Origin: Ruminococcus sp.
Lineage (GTDB): Bacteria; Bacillota_A; Clostridia; Oscillospirales; Ruminococcaceae
Reading direction: 5' to 3'
Length of the DNA: 64,000 nucleotides
NCBI RefSeq assembly: GCF_024684275.1
Contig: NZ_JAIKXF010000010.1
Location: forward strand, 1-64,000
The notes below the pieces were generated by a model. The model was not told the origin of the DNA and did not search any database. It saw nothing but the letters and a program-made list of their open reading frames with translations. Shown one piece after another: positions 16,526 through 23,769 of this stretch (position 1 is the first letter of the stretch; each line of letters begins with the position of its first letter). The position numbers and the translations under genes were made by a program.

Positions 16526-17485
16526 TCATATGCGGTTTCTGTTTTGCAGTCTTACGTCTTTGCCTCTGAATTCAAGGCAGGTATACATGGAAACTATCCT
16601 TGACATAACACGCCTGTCGTATCTTCTGGCTATTCCTTCAAGATCGAGGTTGGTGCTGATTATTGACGGTTTGCTGCGGTTAATACGGGTATTGATTATG
16701 TTGTATATCGTAGCGTTGTAGAATTGTGATTCGTACTCAGTGCCTATATCGTCAAGAATGAGCAGATCAGTGTTCATAACAAGGTCTATCATATCGGAGG
16801 AGTGCTCATAGCTGAAATGCTCCTTTTCGATGCTGCGGAGAATGTTGATAGCCGAGTCATAAATGACGCTGAAGCCTTTTTTTAGAACAACATTAGCTAT
16901 CGCAAGGGAAAGATGAGTCTTGCCGAGACCGGTTTCACCGAACATCAGTATACTTTTTGACTGATGACTGAAGGTTTCAGCGTACTGCCTTGTGTATTCA
17001 AGGATATTCTTCATTGTCGTATAATTTTCGCCTGAGTAATATGTAAGGTCAAAGCTTTCAAAATCTGAGAGTTTTAACTGTGAATTCTTATTGAGTTCAT
17101 CTGCAGCAAGCTTTCCGCATAGTATCTTGAAGCAGTCGCAGTAACTGCTGCCGTTATATCCGCGGTCACAGCATATTGGGCAGGTGTAGTGCATTTCAAG
17201 GTAGTCCTCAGGATAGCCATGCTCTGCAAGAATTTTTCTTGACATAGCCTGAGCGCCGAGATTGTACTGCTTGAGCTGCTCTATTTTTTCGGAAATATCC
17301 TGTCCCTTGCCGTTTGAGATGATCGAGATAAGCTGTTTTCCGGTATTAAAAAGAACATCGTTTATCTCTCTTATCTGGGGGATTTTTTTATTTATTTCTT
17401 CGATACGCGCCTCATTTTCACTTTCAGCCCTCTTGCGGCGGTTAGTGAGGATAGCCTGCGCTTTATCGAAAATTTCGCTGTCCAT
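16526..17485 (-). CDS. DnaC/DnaI-like helicase loader ATPase
   Basis: A 319-residue AAA+ protein of the DnaC/DnaI type that loads the replicative helicase. The N-terminal half carries a zinc-binding-like set of cysteines (CPICC at 102-106, CDC at 116-118), as in DnaI. Walker A is GETGLGKT (183-190), Walker B LLILDDIG (241-248), sensor 1 STN near 279, and RIVSMYTCLEFRGKDVR near the end is typical. It lies 12 bases after a DnaD-domain gene on the same strand; in Bacillus DnaD and DnaI work in the same primosome, so the pair makes sense. Confidence 0.9.
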   Translation of the reverse strand: MDSEIFDKAQAILTNRRKRAESENEARIEEINKKIPQIREINDVLFNTGKQLISIISNGKGQDISEKIEQLKQYNLGAQAMSRKILAEHGYPEDYLEMHYTCPICCDRGYNGSSYCDCFKILCGKLAADELNKNSQLKLSDFESFDLTYYSGENYTTMKNILEYTRQYAETFSHQSKSILMFGETGLGKTHLSLAIANVVLKKGFSVIYDSAINILRSIEKEHFSYEHSSDMIDLVMNTDLLILDDIGTEYESQFYNATIYNIINTRINRSKPSIISTNLDLEGIARRYDRRVMSRIVSMYTCLEFRGKDVRLQNRNRI

Positions 17486-17497
17486 TTATGTTTCTCC

Positions 17498-18481
17498 TTA
17501 ATAAAGAAATTTATTGATAACGGATTTATATTCTTCTATATCTGTGGAGTTGTTATCGTTTGAAGAAGAATTCTTTTTCTTTTTATAGTCATTTTCAGCG
17601 TTCTGAACGTCCTTGACGGTAGCGAAGCCGCTGTCTCTCCATGAGAGAAGTATCTTGTTTATGTAATCGAAATTCAGCTTATCTATGCGCTCTATTGTCT
17701 TTTCATAGGCGTATCTTATCAGCTCAACTGAAAAGCCTGCATTTTTCCACTGCTGTATTAATTCAGCCTGCTTGGTTGTAGGACGGCGATTCATTTCAAA
17801 TGCACGCATTATTCCCGAAATATAGTCTCTTGATGTGCTCATACGCTGTATCTCGTCCTGTGCCGCAGCCATAGTGTTTATGTCATTTTCAGCCCAGACA
17901 GATGCTATCTTTTCCACATATGCGGTGTTAGCTTTTTCGATAGATGCGCAGTACGAGAAAAGCGTTATGATTACCTCTTTTTTTAGTCCGAGGTGGTCAT
18001 ACATCCATATAATAGAGTTCATCTGTCCGTTTTTTAACGGACCGAGAATGCTTTCAACGATTTGAAAAAGCTCTTTGATATCCTGAGAACCATTCATAAT
18101 ATCAGCAATTTCTTTTGAGCTTAAATTTGTTTTATGATCCGGTGCAGGTTCCGACGGCTTTTGTACAGCTGCTGAGGGCGAAGATTCAGCCTTCTGAACC
18201 GGCTGTTCCATTAAAGAGGGAACAGGAGCAGGTACGCCGCTTACCTGCGGACTGAGAACATTAGCCTGCTGCCAGAAAAGAACAGCTTCTTCTGCTTCCT
18301 CAGCTGAGACGCCTGTGTTTGCGGAAATATCCTCTGTGGAACACATTTTTCCCGAACATCTCAGCAGATACAGCAGGACCTTGATCTGTCCGCCTGTAGC
18401 CAGCTTGAGAAAATTATCGGCAACTATAATGGGAACACCGAACATAGCTCCCCATATACCGCAGTTGACCTTGAATTCCAA
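17498..18481 (-). CDS. DnaD domain protein (primosome component)
   Basis: A 327-residue protein. TTG at 18481 is chosen since GGAGGTG ends 6 bases before it; the in-frame GTG upstream is inside that site. The N-terminal part (about 25-85) is the winged-helix-like DnaD/DnaB N domain (FLKLATGGQIKVLLYLLRCSG). A Pro/Ala/Ser/Gln linker follows. Then come two copies of the DnaD C-terminal (DnaB_2) helical domain, ending WKNAGFSVELIRYAYEKTIERIDKLNFDYINKILLSWRDSG, the classic YxxxI-type block. Both the DNA-binding role and the operon with a DnaC-like loader indicate replication initiation or restart. Confidence 0.88.
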   Translation of the reverse strand: MEFKVNCGIWGAMFGVPIIVADNFLKLATGGQIKVLLYLLRCSGKMCSTEDISANTGVSAEEAEEAVLFWQQANVLSPQVSGVPAPVPSLMEQPVQKAESSPSAAVQKPSEPAPDHKTNLSSKEIADIMNGSQDIKELFQIVESILGPLKNGQMNSIIWMYDHLGLKKEVIITLFSYCASIEKANTAYVEKIASVWAENDINTMAAAQDEIQRMSTSRDYISGIMRAFEMNRRPTTKQAELIQQWKNAGFSVELIRYAYEKTIERIDKLNFDYINKILLSWRDSGFATVKDVQNAENDYKKKKNSSSNDNNSTDIEEYKSVINKFLY

Positions 18482-18514
18482 GAAAGACACCTCCGAAAAA
18501 ATACTGCAAGGGAA

Positions 18515-18543
18515 ATTATAACATATTATTTTTGAAATTGCAA
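18515..18543 (-). promoter_or_regulatory. Sigma-A promoter for the dnaD-dnaC-like operon
   Basis: On the minus strand TTGCAA (18543-18538) and TATAAT (18520-18515) are 17 bases apart, 34 bases upstream of the TTG start and just after the stop of the HD gene. Confidence 0.75.
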
Positions 18544-18562
18544 CTGACAAAAATCAACAATT

Positions 18563-19006
18563 TCAGTCTGCTTCTGTCAGTATCTTTTCTGCCTCTGCGT
18601 ATTTCTGCATACGCTCCATAGTTTTATCGCTGATTCGTTTTTTTATATCAGTGATCCGGCTTATATCTGAGTTGTGATGCAGGTCAGCAAGCTTGACTGT
18701 TTTTGCAACTCTGTTTCTTTTTACAGCTCGAATATAGTCGAAATAATCAACATTATCATTGTGGGTAAGCAGCTTTACAGCTTCGGTGACCTCTGAGGGA
18801 AATTCTTTTTCAAGGTCTTCAATAGTAACATCGGTATCTTCGACAACATCGTGAAGCAGAGCAGCACAGACCGTAAATTCATCAGTCATCTGTTCTGCTA
18901 AGTGATATGGGTGAAAGATGTAGGGGAGACCGCTCTTGTCAAACTGCCCCTGATGAGCGTTGTAGGCGATGTCCATTGCTTTGCAGGTAAGTTTTGTGTA
19001 GATCAT
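18563..19006 (-). CDS. Small HD-domain (p)ppGpp hydrolase-like protein
   Basis: A 147-residue stand-alone HD-domain protein related to the hydrolase half of RelA/SpoT and to small MESH1-type hydrolases. Visible ligands and motifs are AYNAHQGQFDKSGLPYIFHP (His near 17 and 32), AALLHDVVEDT (HD at about 52-53, ED at 56-57) and VKLADLHHN near 104. There is no synthetase domain, so if active it would remove 3'-pyrophosphate from ppGpp or a similar nucleotide. It starts overlapping the previous gene's stop by 4 bases, so the two are co-translated. Confidence 0.82.
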   Translation of the reverse strand: MIYTKLTCKAMDIAYNAHQGQFDKSGLPYIFHPYHLAEQMTDEFTVCAALLHDVVEDTDVTIEDLEKEFPSEVTEAVKLLTHNDNVDYFDYIRAVKRNRVAKTVKLADLHHNSDISRITDIKKRISDKTMERMQKYAEAEKILTEAD

Positions 19007-19923
19007 AGCTTTTCCTTTCTGAGCTCATTGTCGATAAACTCCATCAGTGGTTTTCGTACTATAGAACTGCGGTTATTTCTGAACCACTCATATGACTGCC
19101 TGAGCGATTCTTCAAGGGGAGTAAGTTCACTGATAATAGTGTTCATCGCTGAAACATCAAGAACATATTCATAATCATAAAACGGGAAGTAGCTTCTCTG
19201 AGGAATAACTTCAGATACGTATTCAAATCGCGGAGCTTTGCCAACAATATGATAGCATAGCTCAATCCACTCTTTTATGCTGACTGCAGTGTCATATCCC
19301 ACATTAAAAATATGTTGATCGGGCAGCTTTTGCAGTATAGCCTCAATTACGCTGCAAAGATTGCCTATGTGGAAGAATTGAAGCTTCATTTCTCCGCATT
19401 TGGGCAGGTAAAACTCCCTGTTCTGCTCTGCACATTCAAATACAAAAGCTTCGCGGTGCAGATTGTTCATTGGACCGCAGAGATATGGAGGCCGAAGGGC
19501 ATAAGCATCGGGCACTCGGCTGAAAAGTGCTTTTTCGGCTGCTGATTTATCAGTTCCGTATCTGCCCCAGTATCGGTTTTCGCCGCATTTGTCTGTTTCC
19601 CTGAAAGGCTGTGGCAGAGTTTCAGGATAAACAGCACTGGAGCTTATGAGGATATAGTTGTCAAAGCTTTCCAGACCGTCAAGCAGATCGTTCACATCTT
19701 CTGCATTATAAGCAGTTACATCTATAACTGCATCGAAATGTCTTCCGCGCAGAGAATCACCAAGCTGATGTCTGTCGGCTATTATGGGTATAACTCCGAA
19801 TGACTGAGGTCGGCTGCCGCGGTTTAGAACAAATACATTATGCTCATTTTCAGAGAAATATTCGGCAATATAACGGCTTGCAAATACAGTTCCGCCTGTA
19901 ACAAGAATGTCCACCCTCATCAT
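19003..19923 (-). CDS. NAD-dependent epimerase/dehydratase (SDR) family protein
   Basis: A 306-residue extended short-chain dehydrogenase. The N-terminal nucleotide-binding motif reads VTGGTVFASRY, so the third glycine of GxxGxxG is replaced. The SSSAVY strand and YGTDKSAAEKAL (YxxxK, about 131-135) supply the catalytic Ser, Tyr and Lys. RPPYLCGPMNN near 150 and NVGYDTAVSIKEW near 208 are typical of sugar-nucleotide epimerases. The ATGATG start lies right behind AAAGGA, so 19920 is an equally good start. Substrate unknown. Confidence 0.8.
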   Translation of the reverse strand: MMRVDILVTGGTVFASRYIAEYFSENEHNVFVLNRGSRPQSFGVIPIIADRHQLGDSLRGRHFDAVIDVTAYNAEDVNDLLDGLESFDNYILISSSAVYPETLPQPFRETDKCGENRYWGRYGTDKSAAEKALFSRVPDAYALRPPYLCGPMNNLHREAFVFECAEQNREFYLPKCGEMKLQFFHIGNLCSVIEAILQKLPDQHIFNVGYDTAVSIKEWIELCYHIVGKAPRFEYVSEVIPQRSYFPFYDYEYVLDVSAMNTIISELTPLEESLRQSYEWFRNNRSSIVRKPLMEFIDNELRKEKL

Positions 19924-19944
19924 TCCTTTCTAAAACATGGATTA

Positions 19945-19973
19945 ATTATATCACAAAATCACAAAAATATCAA
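19945..19973 (-). promoter_or_regulatory. Sigma-A promoter for the epimerase-HD unit
   Basis: On the minus strand TTGATA (19973-19968) and TATAAT (19950-19945) with 17-base spacing, 22 bases upstream of the start codon and just past the end of sigK. Confidence 0.65.
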
Positions 19974-19999
19974 TAATCGCTGCAAATATTTATTTTAAC

Positions 20000-20683
20000 T
20001 CAGATCGATGCATTATCAAACATTTTTTTCAGCTTTCCAATGGCTTTTTTCTCAAGTCTTGATACATAAGAGCGTGAAATACCCATTTTTACGGCAGTTT
20101 CATTCTGAGTATGAGGTTTTCTGCCATAGAGCCCGTAACGGTAAACTATAATATCAAGCTCGCGTTTGTCGAGACATTCGGTCAGAAAGGTATAAAGCTG
20201 ACGGGAACGGATAAGTATATCCACCTGTTCGTGAATATCTATCCCGTCGTCGATCAGGTCCATGAGAGTAAGAGCATTACCGTCCTTGTCGGTCTCAACA
20301 GGTTCGTTTATGTAAACATCACCTGCTGATTTTTTTGCTGCGCGAAACTGCATAAGTATCTCATTTTCTATACATCTGCTTGCATATGTGGCAAATTTAG
20401 CTCCTTTTGAGTTATCAAAGGAGGATACCGCCTTGATAAGCCCAACAGTTCCTACAGAGATTAGTTCGTCCTGCTCATCTGCTCCCGAAGCGTACTTTTT
20501 AACGATATGAGCCACAAGCCTCAGATTATGCTCGATAAGCCTGTTTCTTGCCGAACTGTCACCATTTGACATTAATGAGAAGCATTCATCTTCTTCCTTT
20601 TTTGACAGCGGCTTCGGAAATACAGAAGAGCTTTCGATGTGGAGGGCAAAAAAGAAGAGATTACGCAGTAATTCAATAAACAT
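20000..20683 (-). CDS. sigK: Pro-sigma-K, sporulation sigma factor (uninterrupted)
   Basis: A 227-residue sigma-70 family protein matching sigma-K, the late mother-cell sporulation factor. The first about 20 residues (MFIELLRNLFFFALHIESSS) are hydrophobic, like the inhibitory pro-sequence removed by SpoIVFB in Bacillus. Region 2 shows IEHNLRLVAHIVKKY, ELISVGTVGLIKAV and FATYASRCIENEILM; region 4 shows MGISRSYVSRLEKKAIGKL. No skin-like insertion splits the gene. The ATG follows GAGGTGATG. The gene suggests that the organism, or its recent ancestor, can form spores. Confidence 0.9.
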   Translation of the reverse strand: MFIELLRNLFFFALHIESSSVFPKPLSKKEEDECFSLMSNGDSSARNRLIEHNLRLVAHIVKKYASGADEQDELISVGTVGLIKAVSSFDNSKGAKFATYASRCIENEILMQFRAAKKSAGDVYINEPVETDKDGNALTLMDLIDDGIDIHEQVDILIRSRQLYTFLTECLDKRELDIIVYRYGLYGRKPHTQNETAVKMGISRSYVSRLEKKAIGKLKKMFDNASI

Positions 20684-20713
20684 AGTACATCACCTCATGA
20701 TTTCAGATATAAA

Positions 20714-20741
20714 ATAATATGAGAAAAAGCATGGACAATAT
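20714..20741 (-). promoter_or_regulatory. Possible sigma-E-type promoter of sigK
   Basis: On the minus strand ATATT (20741-20737) lies 15 bases before CATATTAT (20721-20714), close to the Bacillus sigma-E consensus ATATT/CATACAAT, about 31 bases upstream of the start. In Bacillus sigK is transcribed first by sigma-E. Six of eight -10 bases match; motif evidence only. Confidence 0.4.
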
Positions 20742-20817
20742 AAAAAATAAATCAATTTAACATTTCAGTATGTAGATATGTTTTTATAAAAATAAAATAA
20801 AAAACAATTTATCTGTA

Positions 20818-20846
20818 TTGACGTTGAGGGATAAATATTATATAAT
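20818..20846 (+). promoter_or_regulatory. Sigma-A promoter of the rpe-rnf-hprK-dnaE block
   Basis: TTGACG (20818-20823) and TATAAT (20841-20846), 17-base spacing. The expected transcript start (about 20853) makes an ATG at 20855 nearly leaderless and supports the TTG start of rpe at 20918. Confidence 0.75.
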
Positions 20847-20917
20847 AATAGTGTATGGATTTTTTAAGAAATGTTTTGTCTGATTTTCAGACCAGCTACA
20901 TCGGAAGAAGTGATAAA

Positions 20918-21577
20918 TTGAAAAATTATGTTTCAGCTTCTGTTTTGAGTGCAGATATGCTTGAACTTGGCAAAGAAGTAAAAAAGCTTGAGGATAATGG
21001 GATAGATATGCTCCATTTTGATGTTATGGACGGTATATTTGTACCCAATATAACCTTTGGGATACCTGTGCTTCAGCAGGTGAGAAAGGTCACTGATATA
21101 ACTCTTGACGTTCATCTCATGATTGCTGATCCTATAAAATACGTTAAGCACTTTGCTGAAAGCGGTGCTGATATAATCTGTTTTCATATAGAAAGTGACA
21201 GCGATACCCTTGAAACTATCAAGGCAATAAAGGAATGCGGAGTAAAGGCAGCACTGGCTATAAAGCCTGCTACTCCTGCCGAGAGCGTTTTTGAGTATCT
21301 GCCGTACCTTGATATGGTACTTGTTATGACAGTAGAACCGGGCTTCGGCGGTCAGAGCTTTATATCTGACACCGTGGACAAGATACGTGCTGTACGTCAT
21401 AAGATAACCGAGCTTGGGCTTGATGTCAATGTTGAGGTAGACGGCGGAATTAACGGTAAAACATCAGGCATAGTACGTGAAGCAGGCGCTAATGTGCTGG
21501 TATCCGGCAGCTATCTGTTTGCTGCTGATAATATGGCTATGGCTGCACAGTCGCTTAAGGAAGAAATGCCATGCTGA
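20918..21577 (+). CDS. rpe: Ribulose-phosphate 3-epimerase
   Basis: A 219-residue TIM barrel that interconverts ribulose-5-phosphate and xylulose-5-phosphate. TTG at 20918 is preferred, with GGAAGAAG about 7 bases upstream and the protein then starting LKNYVSASVLSAD as in other Rpe proteins; an ATG at 20855 would add 21 residues and overlap the transcript start. Motifs are HFDVMDGIFVPNITFG, LDVHLMI, MTVEPGFGGQSF and VEVDGGIN, which carry the metal-binding His/Asp residues. It overlaps the next gene by 7 bases, an unusual partner for Rnf-like subunits. Confidence 0.93.
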   Translation: MKNYVSASVLSADMLELGKEVKKLEDNGIDMLHFDVMDGIFVPNITFGIPVLQQVRKVTDITLDVHLMIADPIKYVKHFAESGADIICFHIESDSDTLETIKAIKECGVKAALAIKPATPAESVFEYLPYLDMVLVMTVEPGFGGQSFISDTVDKIRAVRHKITELGLDVNVEVDGGINGKTSGIVREAGANVLVSGSYLFAADNMAMAAQSLKEEMPC

Positions 21578-22554
21578 AAAAAGCGAGAAAAGAACGCCTG
21601 ATATGGCTTGATATAATGCTTACTCTCCTTACTCTGGAGCTGATGTCCTATTTCTATTACGGAATGCGTTCTGTTGTTCTTGCAGGAGTCTGTGTGGCTG
21701 TTTCAGTGGCTGCTGAGTTAATATCTCTGCGTATTATGAATAAGAAATTTACCGCCGACGACCTCACCTGTACCTCTGATGCGCTGATACTTGCGCTTAT
21801 GTTTCCGGCTGTAATGGACTACAAGGTGGCGTCGATCGCTGTTTTGTTTTCTGTAATCGCTGCTAAAAACGTCTTTGGCGGAAGAATAAACATGATATTT
21901 TCACCTGCGGCGGCAGGATATATATTCGTGCTCACCTCATGGGGGAGACAGCTTCTTCAGTACACCGAGCCATATACTAAGACAGGTGTATTTGAACGCC
22001 CTGCTGCACTGGTGAAGTCAGCTTCATATATATTCAACACAACGAGAGCTTTTTCACATTCGGATTTTGAGCTTCTTCTTGGAAACTTCAGCGGACCTTC
22101 GGGTTCTGTAAGTGTTCTGCTGCTTTGCGTTGCAGCCGTTGTGCTGATGATGAGAAGATGCATATCAGCAGGAGCTTTTATCGGAACGATTTTTGGTACA
22201 GGATTTTTTGCAGTAGTTACTCCTGTCCTCAGTTCGAGAGCAGCTTCTCTTAAATACTCTCTCGTGCTGAATATGGTCCTGTTTTCAGCCATATATATAG
22301 TTTCCGATGTAAGAATAGCACCTAAGCGAAATTATTATGCTTTTTTCTACGGACTTTTCATCGGTGTCATTTCCTATGTACTTGTTGCTACAGGGGTAAA
22401 GGAAAATGCTATTATCATTGTATCTGTGCTGTTTACTCCTATTGCTCTCGGCTTTAAAAATCTTGAAAAGAAGATCGAGATAGCCGAAAAGGAACATATT
22501 GAAGCTTTAACAGCTCAGATCACTGACGGAGAGGGGGCTGCTGTACGTGAATAA
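21571..22554 (+). CDS. rnfD: RnfD/NqrB-family membrane protein lacking the covalent-FMN threonine
   Basis: A 327-residue protein with about nine membrane helices. TSDALILALMFP (68-79), AAKNVFGGRINMIFSPAAAGYIFV (97-120) and LLLGNFSGPSGSVSVLLL fit RnfD/NqrB, a subunit of the ion-pumping ferredoxin:NAD oxidoreductase. In known RnfD an S(G/T)ATPLA stretch carries FMN bound to its Thr; here the aligned piece reads FERPAALVK (141-149), with Arg at the Thr position. The GE of the GSxGExS motif also reads SV. Only rnfD, E and A are present; rnfC, rnfG and rnfB are missing on both sides. Assignment to the family is good, but electron transfer as in standard Rnf is doubtful. Confidence 0.8.
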   Translation: MLKKARKERLIWLDIMLTLLTLELMSYFYYGMRSVVLAGVCVAVSVAAELISLRIMNKKFTADDLTCTSDALILALMFPAVMDYKVASIAVLFSVIAAKNVFGGRINMIFSPAAAGYIFVLTSWGRQLLQYTEPYTKTGVFERPAALVKSASYIFNTTRAFSHSDFELLLGNFSGPSGSVSVLLLCVAAVVLMMRRCISAGAFIGTIFGTGFFAVVTPVLSSRAASLKYSLVLNMVLFSAIYIVSDVRIAPKRNYYAFFYGLFIGVISYVLVATGVKENAIIIVSVLFTPIALGFKNLEKKIEIAEKEHIEALTAQITDGEGAAVRE

Positions 22555-23179
22555 CAATAGAAAGCAGCTTCTCGGCGGCATACTCGGCGATAATATCGTT
22601 CTTTCAGGGCTTATGGTAATATCTCCTGTAATAATATGCGGAGATACACTGAAAAACGCTGAAGCTCTTGTTTATGCATTTACAGCCATAACCTTTCTTT
22701 CGGTGCTGATCTCTTCATTCGTGCCGAAAAAAATGCCTTATACCGTGAAGATCATACTTTATGCTATCATATCCGCTCTGGTTTATATTCCCGTAAAGCT
22801 TGCTACAAGCGAGTTCTTTCCCGGAGTTATCGAGCGTATAGGCATATATTTCCCTCTGCTTGCAGTGAATTCACTTATAGTTTTTCAGACAGAGGCTAAG
22901 TTCTTCCGCATGAAAAGGTTGGATATGGCAATATCGCTCATATTCTGTATAATCGGCTTTGATGCAGTAATGCTTATAACAGGAGTTCTCAGAGAGCTTT
23001 TTGCCTATGGAACTATCAACAGCCGAATAGTTGATATAAACACATTGATAAGCGGACTTTCACAGCCCTTCGGAGGATTTATTTTTCTGGGGCTTATGTG
23101 CGGCGTATATAGATTTATCCGCGGGCTTGTATCAAAAAATAATGAAGTAAGGAGTGAAGCCGATGTTTCTGATAGATGA
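22547..23179 (+). CDS. rnfE: RnfE/NqrD-family membrane protein lacking both cluster cysteines
   Basis: A 210-residue protein with six predicted helices. LLGGILGDNIVLSGL at the start, IYFPLLAVNSLIVFQTEAKFF (about 100-120) and AVMLITGVLRELFAYGTI match RnfE. In Rnf and Nqr, RnfE and RnfA each give two cysteines to a [2Fe-2S] cluster buried between them. Here LGxCP reads VISP (Ser26) and VNC reads VNS (Ser109), so both ligands are replaced by serine; Cys31 is out of register. It overlaps rnfD by 8 bases and rnfA by 17. The fold is clear by motif, but the known cofactor cannot be bound in the usual way. Confidence 0.8.
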   Translation: MNNNRKQLLGGILGDNIVLSGLMVISPVIICGDTLKNAEALVYAFTAITFLSVLISSFVPKKMPYTVKIILYAIISALVYIPVKLATSEFFPGVIERIGIYFPLLAVNSLIVFQTEAKFFRMKRLDMAISLIFCIIGFDAVMLITGVLRELFAYGTINSRIVDINTLISGLSQPFGGFIFLGLMCGVYRFIRGLVSKNNEVRSEADVSDR

Positions 23180-23735
23180 ACTGATAGCTCTCCTTGCTGC
23201 AAATCTTATTTTATCACAGGCGCTTGGAACAAGCACAATGTTCATAGCAGCTGACAGTAAGAAGAATATGCTTGCTACCTCATGTGTTATCACAGTTTTT
23301 ACCACGCTTGGTTCTGCGGCGGCATTTGTTATCGACAGTATACTTCCAGGATCAGTTGCTGACCTGAGACTGCTGCTTTATACGGCGGTTATCGGTGTCT
23401 TGTATATAATAATGCTTACTGCGGCTTATTTCACAGGCAAGAATCGGTTTGCGGATTTTCGCAAGTATATCCACGTATCGGCATTCAACTGCGCTGTAAT
23501 GGGTACGCTTTTCACTATAAGCGGCAGAGCAGCTGAGAACAGTTCGGCGTTTGATCTGGGCTGGTATGTCTCAGCAGGCTTTGAGGCAGGCATAGGATTT
23601 ATTGTGGCAGCATTGATCCTTGCTGCTGCATATCGTAAGCTGAATTCAGCAAAGGTACCTGCGTCGTTCAGGGGATTTCCTGCGATGCTCGTATACCTCG
23701 GGATCATTTCAATGGCAGTATATTCGCTGAAGTAA
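23163..23735 (+). CDS. rnfA: RnfA/NqrE-family membrane protein with one of two cluster cysteines
   Basis: A 190-residue, six-helix protein. The ATG at 23163 follows AAGGAGTG; an in-frame GTG at 23154 is within that site. IALLAANLILSQALGTS at the N terminus corresponds to the NNFVLxxFLGxC segment of RnfA, with Ser24 where Cys is expected. The second ligand, Cys110 in SAFNCAVMG (usual TNCAVLG), is kept. So three of the four cysteines of the RnfA/RnfE [2Fe-2S] site are absent in this operon. The protein is otherwise full length, without frameshift, so it looks maintained and not decaying. Confidence 0.8.
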   Translation: MFLIDELIALLAANLILSQALGTSTMFIAADSKKNMLATSCVITVFTTLGSAAAFVIDSILPGSVADLRLLLYTAVIGVLYIIMLTAAYFTGKNRFADFRKYIHVSAFNCAVMGTLFTISGRAAENSSAFDLGWYVSAGFEAGIGFIVAALILAAAYRKLNSAKVPASFRGFPAMLVYLGIISMAVYSLK

Positions 23736-23769
23736 GAGTAATATACTGATATTATAGGAGAGTTATTAA

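Noticed and set aside
20000..20683. Skin-like element in sigK
   Set aside because: The gene is continuous from pro-sequence to region 4, with no recombinase nearby.
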